From contig CALCSX010000262.1 in the NCBI GenBank assembly GCA_937894165.1, forward strand, positions 1-10,080: a DNA stretch of 10,080 nt, read 5' to 3'. Of this stretch, positions 1 to 5,951 are shown one piece after another. Origin of the DNA: an uncultured Saprospiraceae bacterium. Its GTDB lineage: Bacteria; Bacteroidota; Bacteroidia; Chitinophagales; Saprospiraceae. Position numbers and translations under genes: made by a program. Under the pieces are notes generated by a model. That model saw only the letters and a program-made list of their open reading frames with translations, made no database searches and was not told the origin of the DNA. Each line of letters begins with the position of its first letter. Position 1 is the first letter of the stretch.

Positions 1-12
1 GTGTTCGACCGC

Positions 13-870
13 CTATTTATGCGGAGGTTCCCAGATCAACCTCAAAAACGAGCTAAATCTTTGGTTCTCCCTCACCACAGGAATGCCGGTTACAATCCCA
101 ACTAACAAATTATCCGCCAAAGCCACCCTCATCTGTGGCCTTATGGTCATATCAAAATCCCCAGTGGCGAATTCCTTATTAAACTCAACACCTATAAAGT
201 TTCTCGTGCCGGGGATCATATAATGGAAATTACTGTTCACTTGCCAAACAGTGGTTAATCTTTGATCCGAAAAATGCTGAAGAAATTGAGGACCTGCATA
301 AACCAAAGTATGATAATTGCTTCCCCAGCGCTTGGCAGCTATAAAAAATGGACTGAAAACATTCCCCTCATAAAAACTTTCCTTTCCATAATTTTTAAAT
401 GAAGTAAGCTCGAATTCATGCAAATAGCCTATCGCCATGCTCGTCTTCATCTTATCTGACACCAAAAAAGTGTATTGAGCTGCTAATTTTAGACTATTAA
501 GCCTGCTCGATGGAGTTTCAGTTCCATCCTCAGTTCTATAATAAAATGCAAATGGGAGCTCAACTTCTAATCCCAAACGATCCATTGGAGCCCATTCATA
601 TTCGATTAAAGCTTCGTATTCATCAAAGTTACGTTTGTCAATGAGCCCCAATCCTACGTTCCATTCTTTCTCGCCTTTTCTGGCACCCAAATCGCGAATC
701 AAGTCAATATATAATGGTTCCGCATGTAAAATTTTTAGAGGTGCTCTATCAGCCTCTGTTTCTGCTAAATAAACACTGTCAAGTTCTTCATGTAGGTTTT
801 CTTGGGCGTTGACAGAAAATGAAAAAATTGTAAATATTATCAATAAAGAATGTAAAACGTAGTTTTTCAT
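13..870 (-). CDS. Outer-membrane beta-barrel protein of unknown function, HAEP-motif family
   Basis: A 285-residue protein complete at both ends. Residues 1-22 form a signal peptide (hydrophobic core LLIIFTIFSFSV, likely cut after VNA before QE), so it is exported. A charged, probably periplasmic stretch follows, then a striking motif at about residues 49-67 (HAEPLYIDLIRDLGARKGE) ending at Trp70, after which the chain alternates hydrophobic/aromatic and polar residues in strands typical of an outer-membrane beta-barrel (for example YEALIEYEWAP, LKLAAQYTFLV, VGIVTGIPVV). It ends in the strand SFLRLIWEPPHK. I recall this motif in uncharacterised Bacteroidota proteins, some carrying implausible enzyme names; that is memory, not a search. 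The function is unknown; a porin-like or channel role is only inference. It lies alone on the minus strand, separated from tadA by about 550 bases, so it is probably its own transcription unit. Gene call is confident; function is not. Confidence 0.85.
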   Translation of the reverse strand: MKNYVLHSLLIIFTIFSFSVNAQENLHEELDSVYLAETEADRAPLKILHAEPLYIDLIRDLGARKGEKEWNVGLGLIDKRNFDEYEALIEYEWAPMDRLGLEVELPFAFYYRTEDGTETPSSRLNSLKLAAQYTFLVSDKMKTSMAIGYLHEFELTSFKNYGKESFYEGNVFSPFFIAAKRWGSNYHTLVYAGPQFLQHFSDQRLTTVWQVNSNFHYMIPGTRNFIGVEFNKEFATGDFDMTIRPQMRVALADNLLVGIVTGIPVVRENQRFSSFLRLIWEPPHK

Positions 871-954
871 AGCATCTAAAATAAATCGTAAGTTTCTAAT
901 TGTGAAATAAATCCTTAACAGGGATTTTTAACTCAATTTTTGTTTTCAGAGTTC

Positions 955-1003
955 AAAGGAAAGAAAAAAATCTTACAAAAGGATTTTTGTGGCTTTCTCC
1001 TTT
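955..1003. terminator. Possible bidirectional terminator hairpin
   Basis: Seen directly: an inner perfect 7-bp stem AAAAATC (966-972) / GATTTTT (982-988) with a 9-base loop, enclosed by an outer arm AAAGGA (955-960) pairing with TCCTTT (998-1003). On the minus strand the inner stem is followed by a T-rich tract, so it could stop transcripts from tadA before the beta-barrel gene, although it lies more than 400 bases past the tadA stop. The stem is AT-rich and weak, hence low confidence. Confidence 0.3.
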
Positions 1004-1059
1004 TGGAATTAACATCTATGAGGTGGTTTATTACAATTAATTTACAACGTTGATGTATT

Positions 1060-1127
1060 CGACCCACTCCGGGGTCGGAAGAAGATTATGTCGTTTTTTC
1101 TAACATAGTGCGACCTCTCTGAGGTCG
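1060..1127. repeat. Pair of CGACC...GGTCG palindromes
   Basis: Two short hairpins of the same design. The first is CGACCC (1060-1065), six-base loop ACTCCG, GGGTCG (1072-1077). The second is perfect: CGACCTC (1111-1117), loop TCT, GAGGTCG (1121-1127). Both begin CGACC and end GGTCGG, but the inner bases differ while pairing is kept, which is what selection on a folded structure or a REP-like family would leave. I recall similar CGACC-type palindromes scattered between genes of Saprospira-group genomes; copy number in this genome cannot be seen here. Confidence 0.6.
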
Positions 1128-1156
1128 GGATTTTGGTGGGTTAGGTGCATAATAGA

Positions 1157-1208
1157 TATGGGCGAAAAATCTTTCCCGCAGCTGGTATGGGAGAAAAATC
1201 TTTCGCCC
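1157..1208. repeat. GGCGAAAAATCTTTC repeat pair forming an inverted repeat
   Basis: A 19-base unit occurs twice, 29 bases apart, with one mismatch: TATGGGCGAAAAATCTTTC at 1157-1175 and TATGGGAGAAAAATCTTTC at 1186-1204. In addition GGGCGAAA (1160-1167) and TTTCGCCC (1201-1208) are exact reverse complements, so the whole block can fold on itself. Related GCGAAA/TTTCGC arms recur at 1351-1366 with loop AACC. This is the same repeat theme in three partly degraded states. Confidence 0.6.
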
Positions 1209-1400
1209 CATCAATTATCATCATATAATCATATCATCAATAAAATGGCCGCCCGCATTGCTGGCGCAAGTTTCTAATTTATGCCTAAAAGGTTTGGACG
1301 AAAAACCTTTCTCACTGCTGGCGCAAGTTTCTAACTTGTGCCTAATAGGTGCGAAAAACCTTTCGCCCAAGCAATTCTCATCATATCATCATATCATCAT
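1193..1400 (+). repeat. 48-base direct duplication with 160-base offset
   Basis: Bases 1193-1240 align without gaps to 1353-1400 with 42 of 48 identical. Each copy consists of the right arm of the GAAAAAYCTTTCGCCC palindrome, a short linker containing CAATT, then a CATCATAT-type tract. The two copies bracket the 35-base repeat pair, which suggests that the island grew by duplication of a composite module rather than by random accumulation of small repeats. Confidence 0.6.
1259..1350 (+). repeat. 35-base direct repeat pair, each containing a palindrome
   Basis: Bases 1259-1293 and 1316-1350 match at 32 of 35 positions with a 57-base offset. The second copy carries a near-perfect hairpin GCGCAAGTT (1321-1329), loop TCT, AACTTGTGC (1333-1341), with one G-T pair; in the first copy three changes weaken it. 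Between the copies lies another perfect 8-bp stem, AAAGGTTT (1288-1295) / AAACCTTT (1303-1310), with a 7-base loop. The GCGCAAGTTTCTAACTTGTG core is one I recall as widely scattered in intergenic DNA of environmental Bacteroidota; this cannot be verified from the window. Confidence 0.65.
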
Positions 1401-1410
1401 ATCATCATAT
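1379..1410 (+). repeat. Tandem repeat, four perfect copies of CATCATAT
   Basis: Bases 1379-1410 are exactly four copies of the 8-mer CATCATAT, followed by a partial unit CATA and ending only 7 bases before the tadA stop codon on the opposite strand. A degraded version of the same tract is seen at about 1219-1240. Perfect short tandem copies of this kind tend to change number by slippage; here that would alter the 3' flank of tadA, not its reading frame. Confidence 0.75.
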
Positions 1411-1417
1411 CATAATC

Positions 1418-1861
1418 TCACCTTCTCGCTACAAAAAAATCCCTCATCATCCTCGCACAAACCTCATTTTTGATACCAAATTCCACCTTCGTTCTAGGAT
1501 GCAGCATCGCTTTTCCGAAGCGCATAAATCCATTCTTCTCGTCCTCGGCCCCGTACACCAGTCTCCCCAACTGCGCCCATTTCAGCGCCCCCGCACACAT
1601 CGGACAGGGTTCCAATGTGACATAAAGTGTTGCGTCCTGCAAATATTTGGCTTGAAAATGTTCCGAAGCGGAAGTGATCGCCAATATTTCTGCATGGGCA
1701 GTTACGTCATTGAGCAATTGGGTGTGATTATGGGACTTTGAGATAATTTTATTGTCGACTACAAGAACAGCGCCTACGGGTACTTCCCCTTTGGCTATGG
1801 CTTTTTGCGCCTCCTTGATAGCGAGTTCCATAAAATAATCATCGGAAAATACGGATAGCAT
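1418..1861 (-). CDS. tadA: tRNA-specific adenosine deaminase TadA
   Basis: A 147-residue zinc-dependent deaminase that converts adenosine to inosine at the wobble position (A34) of tRNA-Arg(ACG) in the cytoplasm, so one tRNA can read several CGN codons. The family signature is complete: HAE at residues 56-58 (His zinc ligand and catalytic Glu58) and PCPMC at 85-89 (zinc ligands Cys86 and Cys89), preceded by the substrate-pocket stretch GEVPVGAVLV at about 25-34. Length is normal for bacterial TadA. The start MLSVFSDDYFM fits the usual FSDDYFM beginning. It is divergent from guaB with 56 bases between the start codons, so the two probably have back-to-back promoters. Its stop codon lies 7 bases from the tandem repeat tract, which forms its 3' flank. 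A guanine or cytosine deaminase is the alternative for this fold, but the overall sequence reads as TadA. Confidence 0.95.
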   Translation of the reverse strand: MLSVFSDDYFMELAIKEAQKAIAKGEVPVGAVLVVDNKIISKSHNHTQLLNDVTAHAEILAITSASEHFQAKYLQDATLYVTLEPCPMCAGALKWAQLGRLVYGAEDEKNGFMRFGKAMLHPRTKVEFGIKNEVCARMMRDFFVARR

Positions 1862-1906
1862 AGTGAAATATTTTCGGTAAAAAAATGAAATAAATTTGAA
1901 ATTCCT

Positions 1907-1914
1907 TAATTTTG
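1907..1914 (+). promoter_or_regulatory. Bacteroidota -7 promoter box for guaB
   Basis: TAATTTTG at 1907-1914 is an exact match to TAnnTTTG, the -7 element used by the primary sigma factor of Bacteroidota. No good -33 TTTG is seen at the usual spacing. The box ends only three bases before the guaB ATG, so transcription should start at or next to the start codon, implying a leaderless or nearly leaderless mRNA. Confidence 0.5.
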
Positions 1915-1917
1915 CAG

Positions 1918-3399
1918 ATGGAAAAAAATAAAAATGATTTGCCGAAATTCGTAGAGAGGGCTTTAACCTACGATGATGTACTTTTAGTTCCGGCTTATTC
2001 GGAAGTCCTGCCTAGAGATGTGGACACTTCGACTATGCTTACCCGCGATATCAAGATCAATGTTCCGATAGTTTCTGCTGCCATGGACACCGTGACAGAG
2101 AAAGAACTGGCTATTGCTATCGCTAGAATGGGTGGATTGGGTTTTGTCCATAAAAATATGCCGGTAGAGCGTCAAGCAGAGCATGTAAGAGCGGTGAAAA
2201 GGTCAGAAAGTGGCATGATCATCGATCCTATTACCATGGAATTGACCGCTCAAGTGAAAGATGCCTTGGAAATCATGAAAACCTATAAAATCGGTGGCAT
2301 TCCAATTGTCGATAAGGACAAAAAACTTCGTGGAATCTTGACCAACAGAGACTTGCGATTCGAAACTAATGTAGACAAATATGTCTATGAGGTGATGACG
2401 AAAGAGAATTTGATTACGGCACCGGTGGGGACGGATTTGAGCAAGGCAAGAGATATTCTGCAAAACTATAAGATTGAAAAATTGCCCGTGGTAGATGATG
2501 ACGGGGTGTTGATGGGTTTAATCACCTATAAGGATTTAATTAGAGCGAAGGATTTTCCGGATGCAGTTAAAGATGATTATGGAAGGCTTCGAGTCGGCGC
2601 TGCTGTTGGTGTTTCAGGTGATACTTACGAGCGAATCGAGGCATTAGTAGCTGTAAATGTGGATGTTATCTGTGTAGACACGGCGCACGGGCATTCGTCG
2701 GGGGTGTTGAAGACGATAAGAGATATTAAAAATAAATTTCCCGATCTTCAGATCATTGGTGGAAATGTGGCGACAGGAGCTGCAGCTTTAGCATTGGCGG
2801 AAGCGGGCGTGGATGGAGTGAAAGTAGGTGTTGGGCCGGGAAGTATTTGTACAACGAGAATTATTGCAGGTGTAGGTGTACCCCAACTGACTGCTGTCTA
2901 CAATTCAAGTCAAGCTTTGAAATCTAGAAAAATACCGGTTATTGCAGATGGTGGTATCAGATACACAGGTGATATTGTGAAGGCCATTGCGGCGGGTGCC
3001 AATACCATTATGGCGGGTTCATTGTTTGCAGGGGTGGAAGAAGCGCCTGGCGAGACAATTATTTTCGATGGAAGGAAGTTTAAAGTATATCGTGGCATGG
3101 GTTCCCTTGGAGCAATGGAGCAAGGATCGAAGGATCGTTACTTTCAGGATGTAGAGGATGATGTGAAGAAATTGGTGCCGGAGGGAATCGAGGGTAGGGT
3201 GCCTTTCAAGGGCTCATTGCAAGAGGTGATGCTTCAGTACTTGGGGGGCTTGCGGGCAGGAATGGGCTATTGCGGAGCGGGTGATATCGAAGCTTTGAAA
3301 AAGGCACAGTTTGTGGAAATGTCAGGATCGGGTGTTTTGGAATCTCATCCTCACAATATAACCATAACAAAAGAGGCGCCGAATTACTCGAGACGTTAA
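1918..3399 (+). CDS. guaB: IMP dehydrogenase GuaB
   Basis: A 493-residue cytoplasmic enzyme that oxidises IMP to XMP with NAD+, the committed step of guanine nucleotide synthesis. The catalytic loop GPGSICTT at residues 307-314 carries the nucleophile Cys311; ADGGIR at 343-348 binds the IMP phosphate; GSLGAMEQGSKDRYFQ (395-410) and EGRVPFKG (425-432) form the mobile flap. Two CBS domains are inserted at about 93-210 (repeats ending in ILTNRDLRF and LITYKDLIRA), as in regulated bacterial enzymes. Length is typical. The start is ATG 1918: an in-frame TTG at 1912 would add two residues but lies inside the -7 box, and the conserved core begins at about residue 15 (ALTYDDVLLVP), so a later start is excluded. 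It heads a co-directional run of genes, but the following gene is 65 bases away and functionally unrelated, so co-transcription is uncertain. Confidence 0.97.
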   Translation: MEKNKNDLPKFVERALTYDDVLLVPAYSEVLPRDVDTSTMLTRDIKINVPIVSAAMDTVTEKELAIAIARMGGLGFVHKNMPVERQAEHVRAVKRSESGMIIDPITMELTAQVKDALEIMKTYKIGGIPIVDKDKKLRGILTNRDLRFETNVDKYVYEVMTKENLITAPVGTDLSKARDILQNYKIEKLPVVDDDGVLMGLITYKDLIRAKDFPDAVKDDYGRLRVGAAVGVSGDTYERIEALVAVNVDVICVDTAHGHSSGVLKTIRDIKNKFPDLQIIGGNVATGAAALALAEAGVDGVKVGVGPGSICTTRIIAGVGVPQLTAVYNSSQALKSRKIPVIADGGIRYTGDIVKAIAAGANTIMAGSLFAGVEEAPGETIIFDGRKFKVYRGMGSLGAMEQGSKDRYFQDVEDDVKKLVPEGIEGRVPFKGSLQEVMLQYLGGLRAGMGYCGAGDIEALKKAQFVEMSGSGVLESHPHNITITKEAPNYSRR

Positions 3400-3464
3400 G
3401 TGAAAATGAAACTTTTTACAGCGATTTTCCATTATGGTGGTGTTTGGTTGATACTTAATTTAAA

Positions 3465-4775
3465 ATGCTTTTTTTGAAAAAAATACTATTTCTAATTCCT
3501 GCCTTCTTCTTGATGAATTTGATTATTCTTCAGGCACAACCGGTGAATTATGACTTTGTATACGATACTAAGATTAAAACTGTTCAGGTATTTGTAAATA
3601 ATGTCTACGTACAGATCCCTGCAATAGAGCTGGGAAGCAATGGGGTTTTTAAAATTAACTGGGATGATACAGCAGGCGACAGGAAATTCTACAAATATCG
3701 CTTGGTGCATTGTGACCAGAATTGGCAGCCCTCCACCGAAATTGTGACGACGGATTATCTCCAGGGTTTTAATGATGAATTGGTTGAATATTACGAACTG
3801 AGTAGGAATACAGAAGTGTTTTATACATATTATGAGATGTATTTGCCTAACTCTAGAACTCAATTTGCAGCCTCTGGCAATTATCTGCTCCATGTTTATG
3901 AGAACGACCCGAACTACCCCATTTTTACCAAAAGATTGGTTGTCGCAGAGACTATGGCAAAACTGAACATTGCCGTTATTCCGGCATCAGATGTGTCACT
4001 TTACCCAACACATCAGGAGGTCTTTTTCGATGTTTTCTCAGATGAATTTCTGATCCGAAACCCCTTGATAGAAATGTCGTCGGTAGTGATACAGAATGGA
4101 GATTGGACCACAACTATTGGACCGAGTAACCCGAGCAGGCTGGGCTCGCAGCAAAGTTATGGTATTTATGATCGAAGAGGTGAATTTACCTTCCCCGGTC
4201 GCCGAGAATTTAGGTTCTTTGATATGAGAAGTATTCGGGCAGGGGGGGAAGGAGTTTCCAATAAAAAAATTACAAGAGATGCCGTTTTCGTTTCGTTATA
4301 TCCTCAACGATCTACTTATAATGATAGTCCATCCTTCCGTAGGGATTTCAACGGAAGATTTACGATAGATAATTATGATGCTCCCGATAGAAATATTTCC
4401 TCGAAATATGCTTATGTCCAGTTTGAGTTGCAAGACAGCCCCTATCTGAGCTCCGGAAATATTTACGTGCGGGGGAGCTTCACGGAGTGGCAATGTTATC
4501 CTGAAAATAAAATGAAATATGATGAGACGACAAAATCCTATTTTGTAGACATTTTATTAAAACAGGGTTTTTATGAATATGAATTTGTAGAAGAGTACAT
4601 AAATACTGATGGAAGTTCTACCTTTACCCATGAATTTACAGAGGGCAATAATCGTAGAACTGAAAATGATTATACAGTGATAGTTTATTATCGTCCGGTT
4701 GGCGAGCGGTATGATAGAGTGATAAAGGTTGGAGTGGTAAATAGCCTGGATACCGGCGGGAAAGTGATTAAATAA
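3465..4775 (+). CDS. Type IX secretion system plug-domain protein (DUF5103 family)
   Basis: A 436-residue exported protein. Residues 1-24 are a signal peptide (core ILFLIPAFFLMNLIIL, likely cut after LQA before QP). The first domain, about 35-160, has the hallmarks of the DUF5103 / T9SS plug N-terminal domain: a beta-rich start, then LVHCDQNWQPS, DYLQGFNDELVEYYELS, YTYYEMYLPN and SGNYLLHVYENDP. The rest (about 165-430) is beta-rich with NPLIEMSSVVIQN, FPGRREFRFFDMRS and YVQFELQDS, matching the second plug domain. In Flavobacterium johnsoniae a protein of this family binds the periplasmic side of the SprA translocon and closes its channel; that role here is inferred from family membership. No other T9SS gene is in the window, which is usual because these genes are scattered. 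The start ATG 3465 puts the signal peptide exactly at the N-terminus. Codon use is like its neighbours. Confidence 0.85.
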   Translation: MLFLKKILFLIPAFFLMNLIILQAQPVNYDFVYDTKIKTVQVFVNNVYVQIPAIELGSNGVFKINWDDTAGDRKFYKYRLVHCDQNWQPSTEIVTTDYLQGFNDELVEYYELSRNTEVFYTYYEMYLPNSRTQFAASGNYLLHVYENDPNYPIFTKRLVVAETMAKLNIAVIPASDVSLYPTHQEVFFDVFSDEFLIRNPLIEMSSVVIQNGDWTTTIGPSNPSRLGSQQSYGIYDRRGEFTFPGRREFRFFDMRSIRAGGEGVSNKKITRDAVFVSLYPQRSTYNDSPSFRRDFNGRFTIDNYDAPDRNISSKYAYVQFELQDSPYLSSGNIYVRGSFTEWQCYPENKMKYDETTKSYFVDILLKQGFYEYEFVEEYINTDGSSTFTHEFTEGNNRRTENDYTVIVYYRPVGERYDRVIKVGVVNSLDTGGKVIK

Positions 4776-4826
4776 AATAAGAATTAAATGTTCGACCTAT
4801 TTTGGTTTGACTAAAGATATTTTGAG

Positions 4827-5429
4827 GTGAAGAAAGATTTAGCATTAATTATTTTTTTTAAAAATCCGGTCTTGGGTAAAGTAAAAACCCGGATTGGTAA
4901 TGAAGTAGGAGACGAAGAGGCCTTAAATATTTATAAACATCTTTATAATAAGGTGCGCGAGAATATTCAAGACTTCGAAGCCGACAAAATCCTATATTAT
5001 TCTGAAGAAGTTGACTACAGCGATGATTGGGATAATTATGTTTTTAAGAAAAAAGTACAGCAGGGTAGAGATTTAGGTGAGCGAATGTCCAATGCTTTTA
5101 AGGCAGAGCTTGAAAACTATGAAAAAGTTTTATTGATCGGAACTGACCTGCCATGCATCGATGAGACAATGTTGAATAAGGCCTCCAGGGCTTTGGAACG
5201 AAAACATTGTGTAGTTGGACCTTGTAAAGATGGTGGCTATTTTCTTCTAGGCTTAAAAGATTATGATGGTGATCTTTTCGAAAATATTGAATGGAGTACA
5301 GAGGAAGTGCTGAAAGAAACCACTTTCAGACTTGAACAAAAGGATAAGGCTTATTGTCTACTATCTGTACAGAATGATATAGATCATCATAAGGACTGGC
5401 TCGAATATATAGAACAGGAAGTGGGCTGA
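4827..5429 (+). CDS. TIGR04282/DUF2064-type glycosyltransferase-like protein
   Basis: A 200-residue soluble protein with the marks of the TIGR04282 family, a nucleotide-sugar-transferase-like (GT-A) fold: N-terminal FFKNPVLGKVKTRI (residues 10-23), QGRDLGERM (79-87), the probable nucleotide/metal site GTDLPCID (105-112) and GPCKDGGYFLLGL (131-143), with DIDHHKDW near the end. The true substrate of most members is unknown; in other genomes they sit beside radical-SAM or selenium-related genes, but no such gene is here. The start is GTG 4827; no upstream ATG is in frame close by, and the family motif begins at residue 10, which leaves no room for a later start. It lies 51 bases after the plug gene and 38 before the bacilliredoxin, so co-transcription is plausible. 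TATTTTG at 4818-4824, just before the start, resembles a -7 box one base short of consensus. Confidence 0.8.
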   Translation: MKKDLALIIFFKNPVLGKVKTRIGNEVGDEEALNIYKHLYNKVRENIQDFEADKILYYSEEVDYSDDWDNYVFKKKVQQGRDLGERMSNAFKAELENYEKVLLIGTDLPCIDETMLNKASRALERKHCVVGPCKDGGYFLLGLKDYDGDLFENIEWSTEEVLKETTFRLEQKDKAYCLLSVQNDIDHHKDWLEYIEQEVG

Positions 5430-5467
5430 TATTTGAGCAAAATTTAATAAATACAAAAATATTTAAT

Positions 5468-5884
5468 ATGTATCCAGCAGAATTAGTAGCCCCAATGGCG
5501 AAGGACTTAACAAATTTTGGTTTCGAAGCTTTGACTACCCCGACAGATGTCGATATGGTTTTAAGTAAGGATTCAGGAACAGTACTTGTAGTGGTTAATT
5601 CCGTGTGCGGATGTGCAGCTGCCAACGCCCGACCGGGAGTGAAGCTAGCATTGAATAACGATGCCAAACCTGAAAGAACAGCAACTGTTTTTGCGGGAGT
5701 GGACATCGAAGCAACGAAAAGAGCGAGAGAATATTTTGCTCCCTACCCACCTTCATCACCGGCGATCGCATTATTTAAAGATGGCAAGTTGGTACATTTC
5801 TTGGAAAGACACCATATTGAAGGAAGAACGGCTGAAATAATTGCAAATAACTTGAAAATGGCATTCGATCACTATTGTAAATAA
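5468..5884 (+). CDS. Bacilliredoxin, BrxA/BrxB (YphP/DUF1094) family
   Basis: A 138-residue thioredoxin-fold protein. The active site is Cys47-Gly-Cys49 in VVVNSVCGCAAANARPGV (CGC is the signature of bacilliredoxins, instead of CxxC). The N-terminus MYPAELVAPM and the later stretch PYPPSSPAIALFKDGKLVHFLERHHIEG also match the family. Members remove bacillithiol from mixed disulfides on proteins in the cytoplasm, restoring the protein thiol; this was worked out in Firmicutes, and transfer to this organism assumes it makes bacillithiol or a similar thiol. No bacillithiol synthesis gene (bshA, bshB, bshC) is in the window. A third cysteine, Cys137, is next to last. The start at 5468 gives the exact family N-terminus. 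It sits between the transferase gene and pabB, with spacers of 38 and 67 bases. Confidence 0.9.
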   Translation: MYPAELVAPMAKDLTNFGFEALTTPTDVDMVLSKDSGTVLVVVNSVCGCAAANARPGVKLALNNDAKPERTATVFAGVDIEATKRAREYFAPYPPSSPAIALFKDGKLVHFLERHHIEGRTAEIIANNLKMAFDHYCK

Positions 5885-5951
5885 GCTCTGGTGATTTTCG
5901 ATCAATTAGAGAATTATATAATAGTCTTGCCGACACAAAAAAGAATATTTA

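Larger units (their letters stand above)
871..1417. other. Gene-free region between tadA and the beta-barrel gene
   Basis: No credible coding sequence is seen on either strand in these 547 bases. The left part (871-1040) is AT-rich and holds the presumed promoter of the minus-strand beta-barrel gene plus two hairpins: a 6-bp stem AAATCC/GGATTT at 909-914/922-927 and a larger one at 955-1003. The right part (about 1042-1417) is packed with palindromes and direct repeats, listed separately. Short open frames across it simply read through the repeats (for example AQVSNLC twice) and have no other coding signs. Confidence 0.8.

Noticed and set aside
1042..1417. Possible CRISPR array
   Set aside because: Repeats are of several different kinds with unequal spacing, the direct repeats contain strong internal palindromes of different types, and there are only two copies of each; no cas gene nearby.
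1258..1473. Plus-strand open frame containing AQVSNLC twice
   Set aside because: It only translates the 35-base direct repeats and then runs antisense through the end of tadA; no start signal, no domain, low-complexity His/Ser stretch from the tandem repeat.
1349..1741. Plus-strand 130-codon open frame antisense to tadA
   Set aside because: Entirely explained as the shadow of tadA plus the CATCATAT tract; tadA has a complete catalytic signature on the other strand.
1912..1917. TTG start for guaB giving two more residues (MQ-)
   Set aside because: The TTG is part of the TAATTTTG promoter box, and ATG 1918 gives the usual family N-terminus.
3400..3464. Terminator or small gene between guaB and the plug gene
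   Set aside because: Only a weak, mismatched GTGAAAA/TTTTTAC pairing is visible and no open frame of note, so neither can be supported.
5326..5706. Minus-strand 126-codon open frame across the transferase/bacilliredoxin junction
   Set aside because: It overlaps two well-supported genes on the other strand and shows no recognisable motif.
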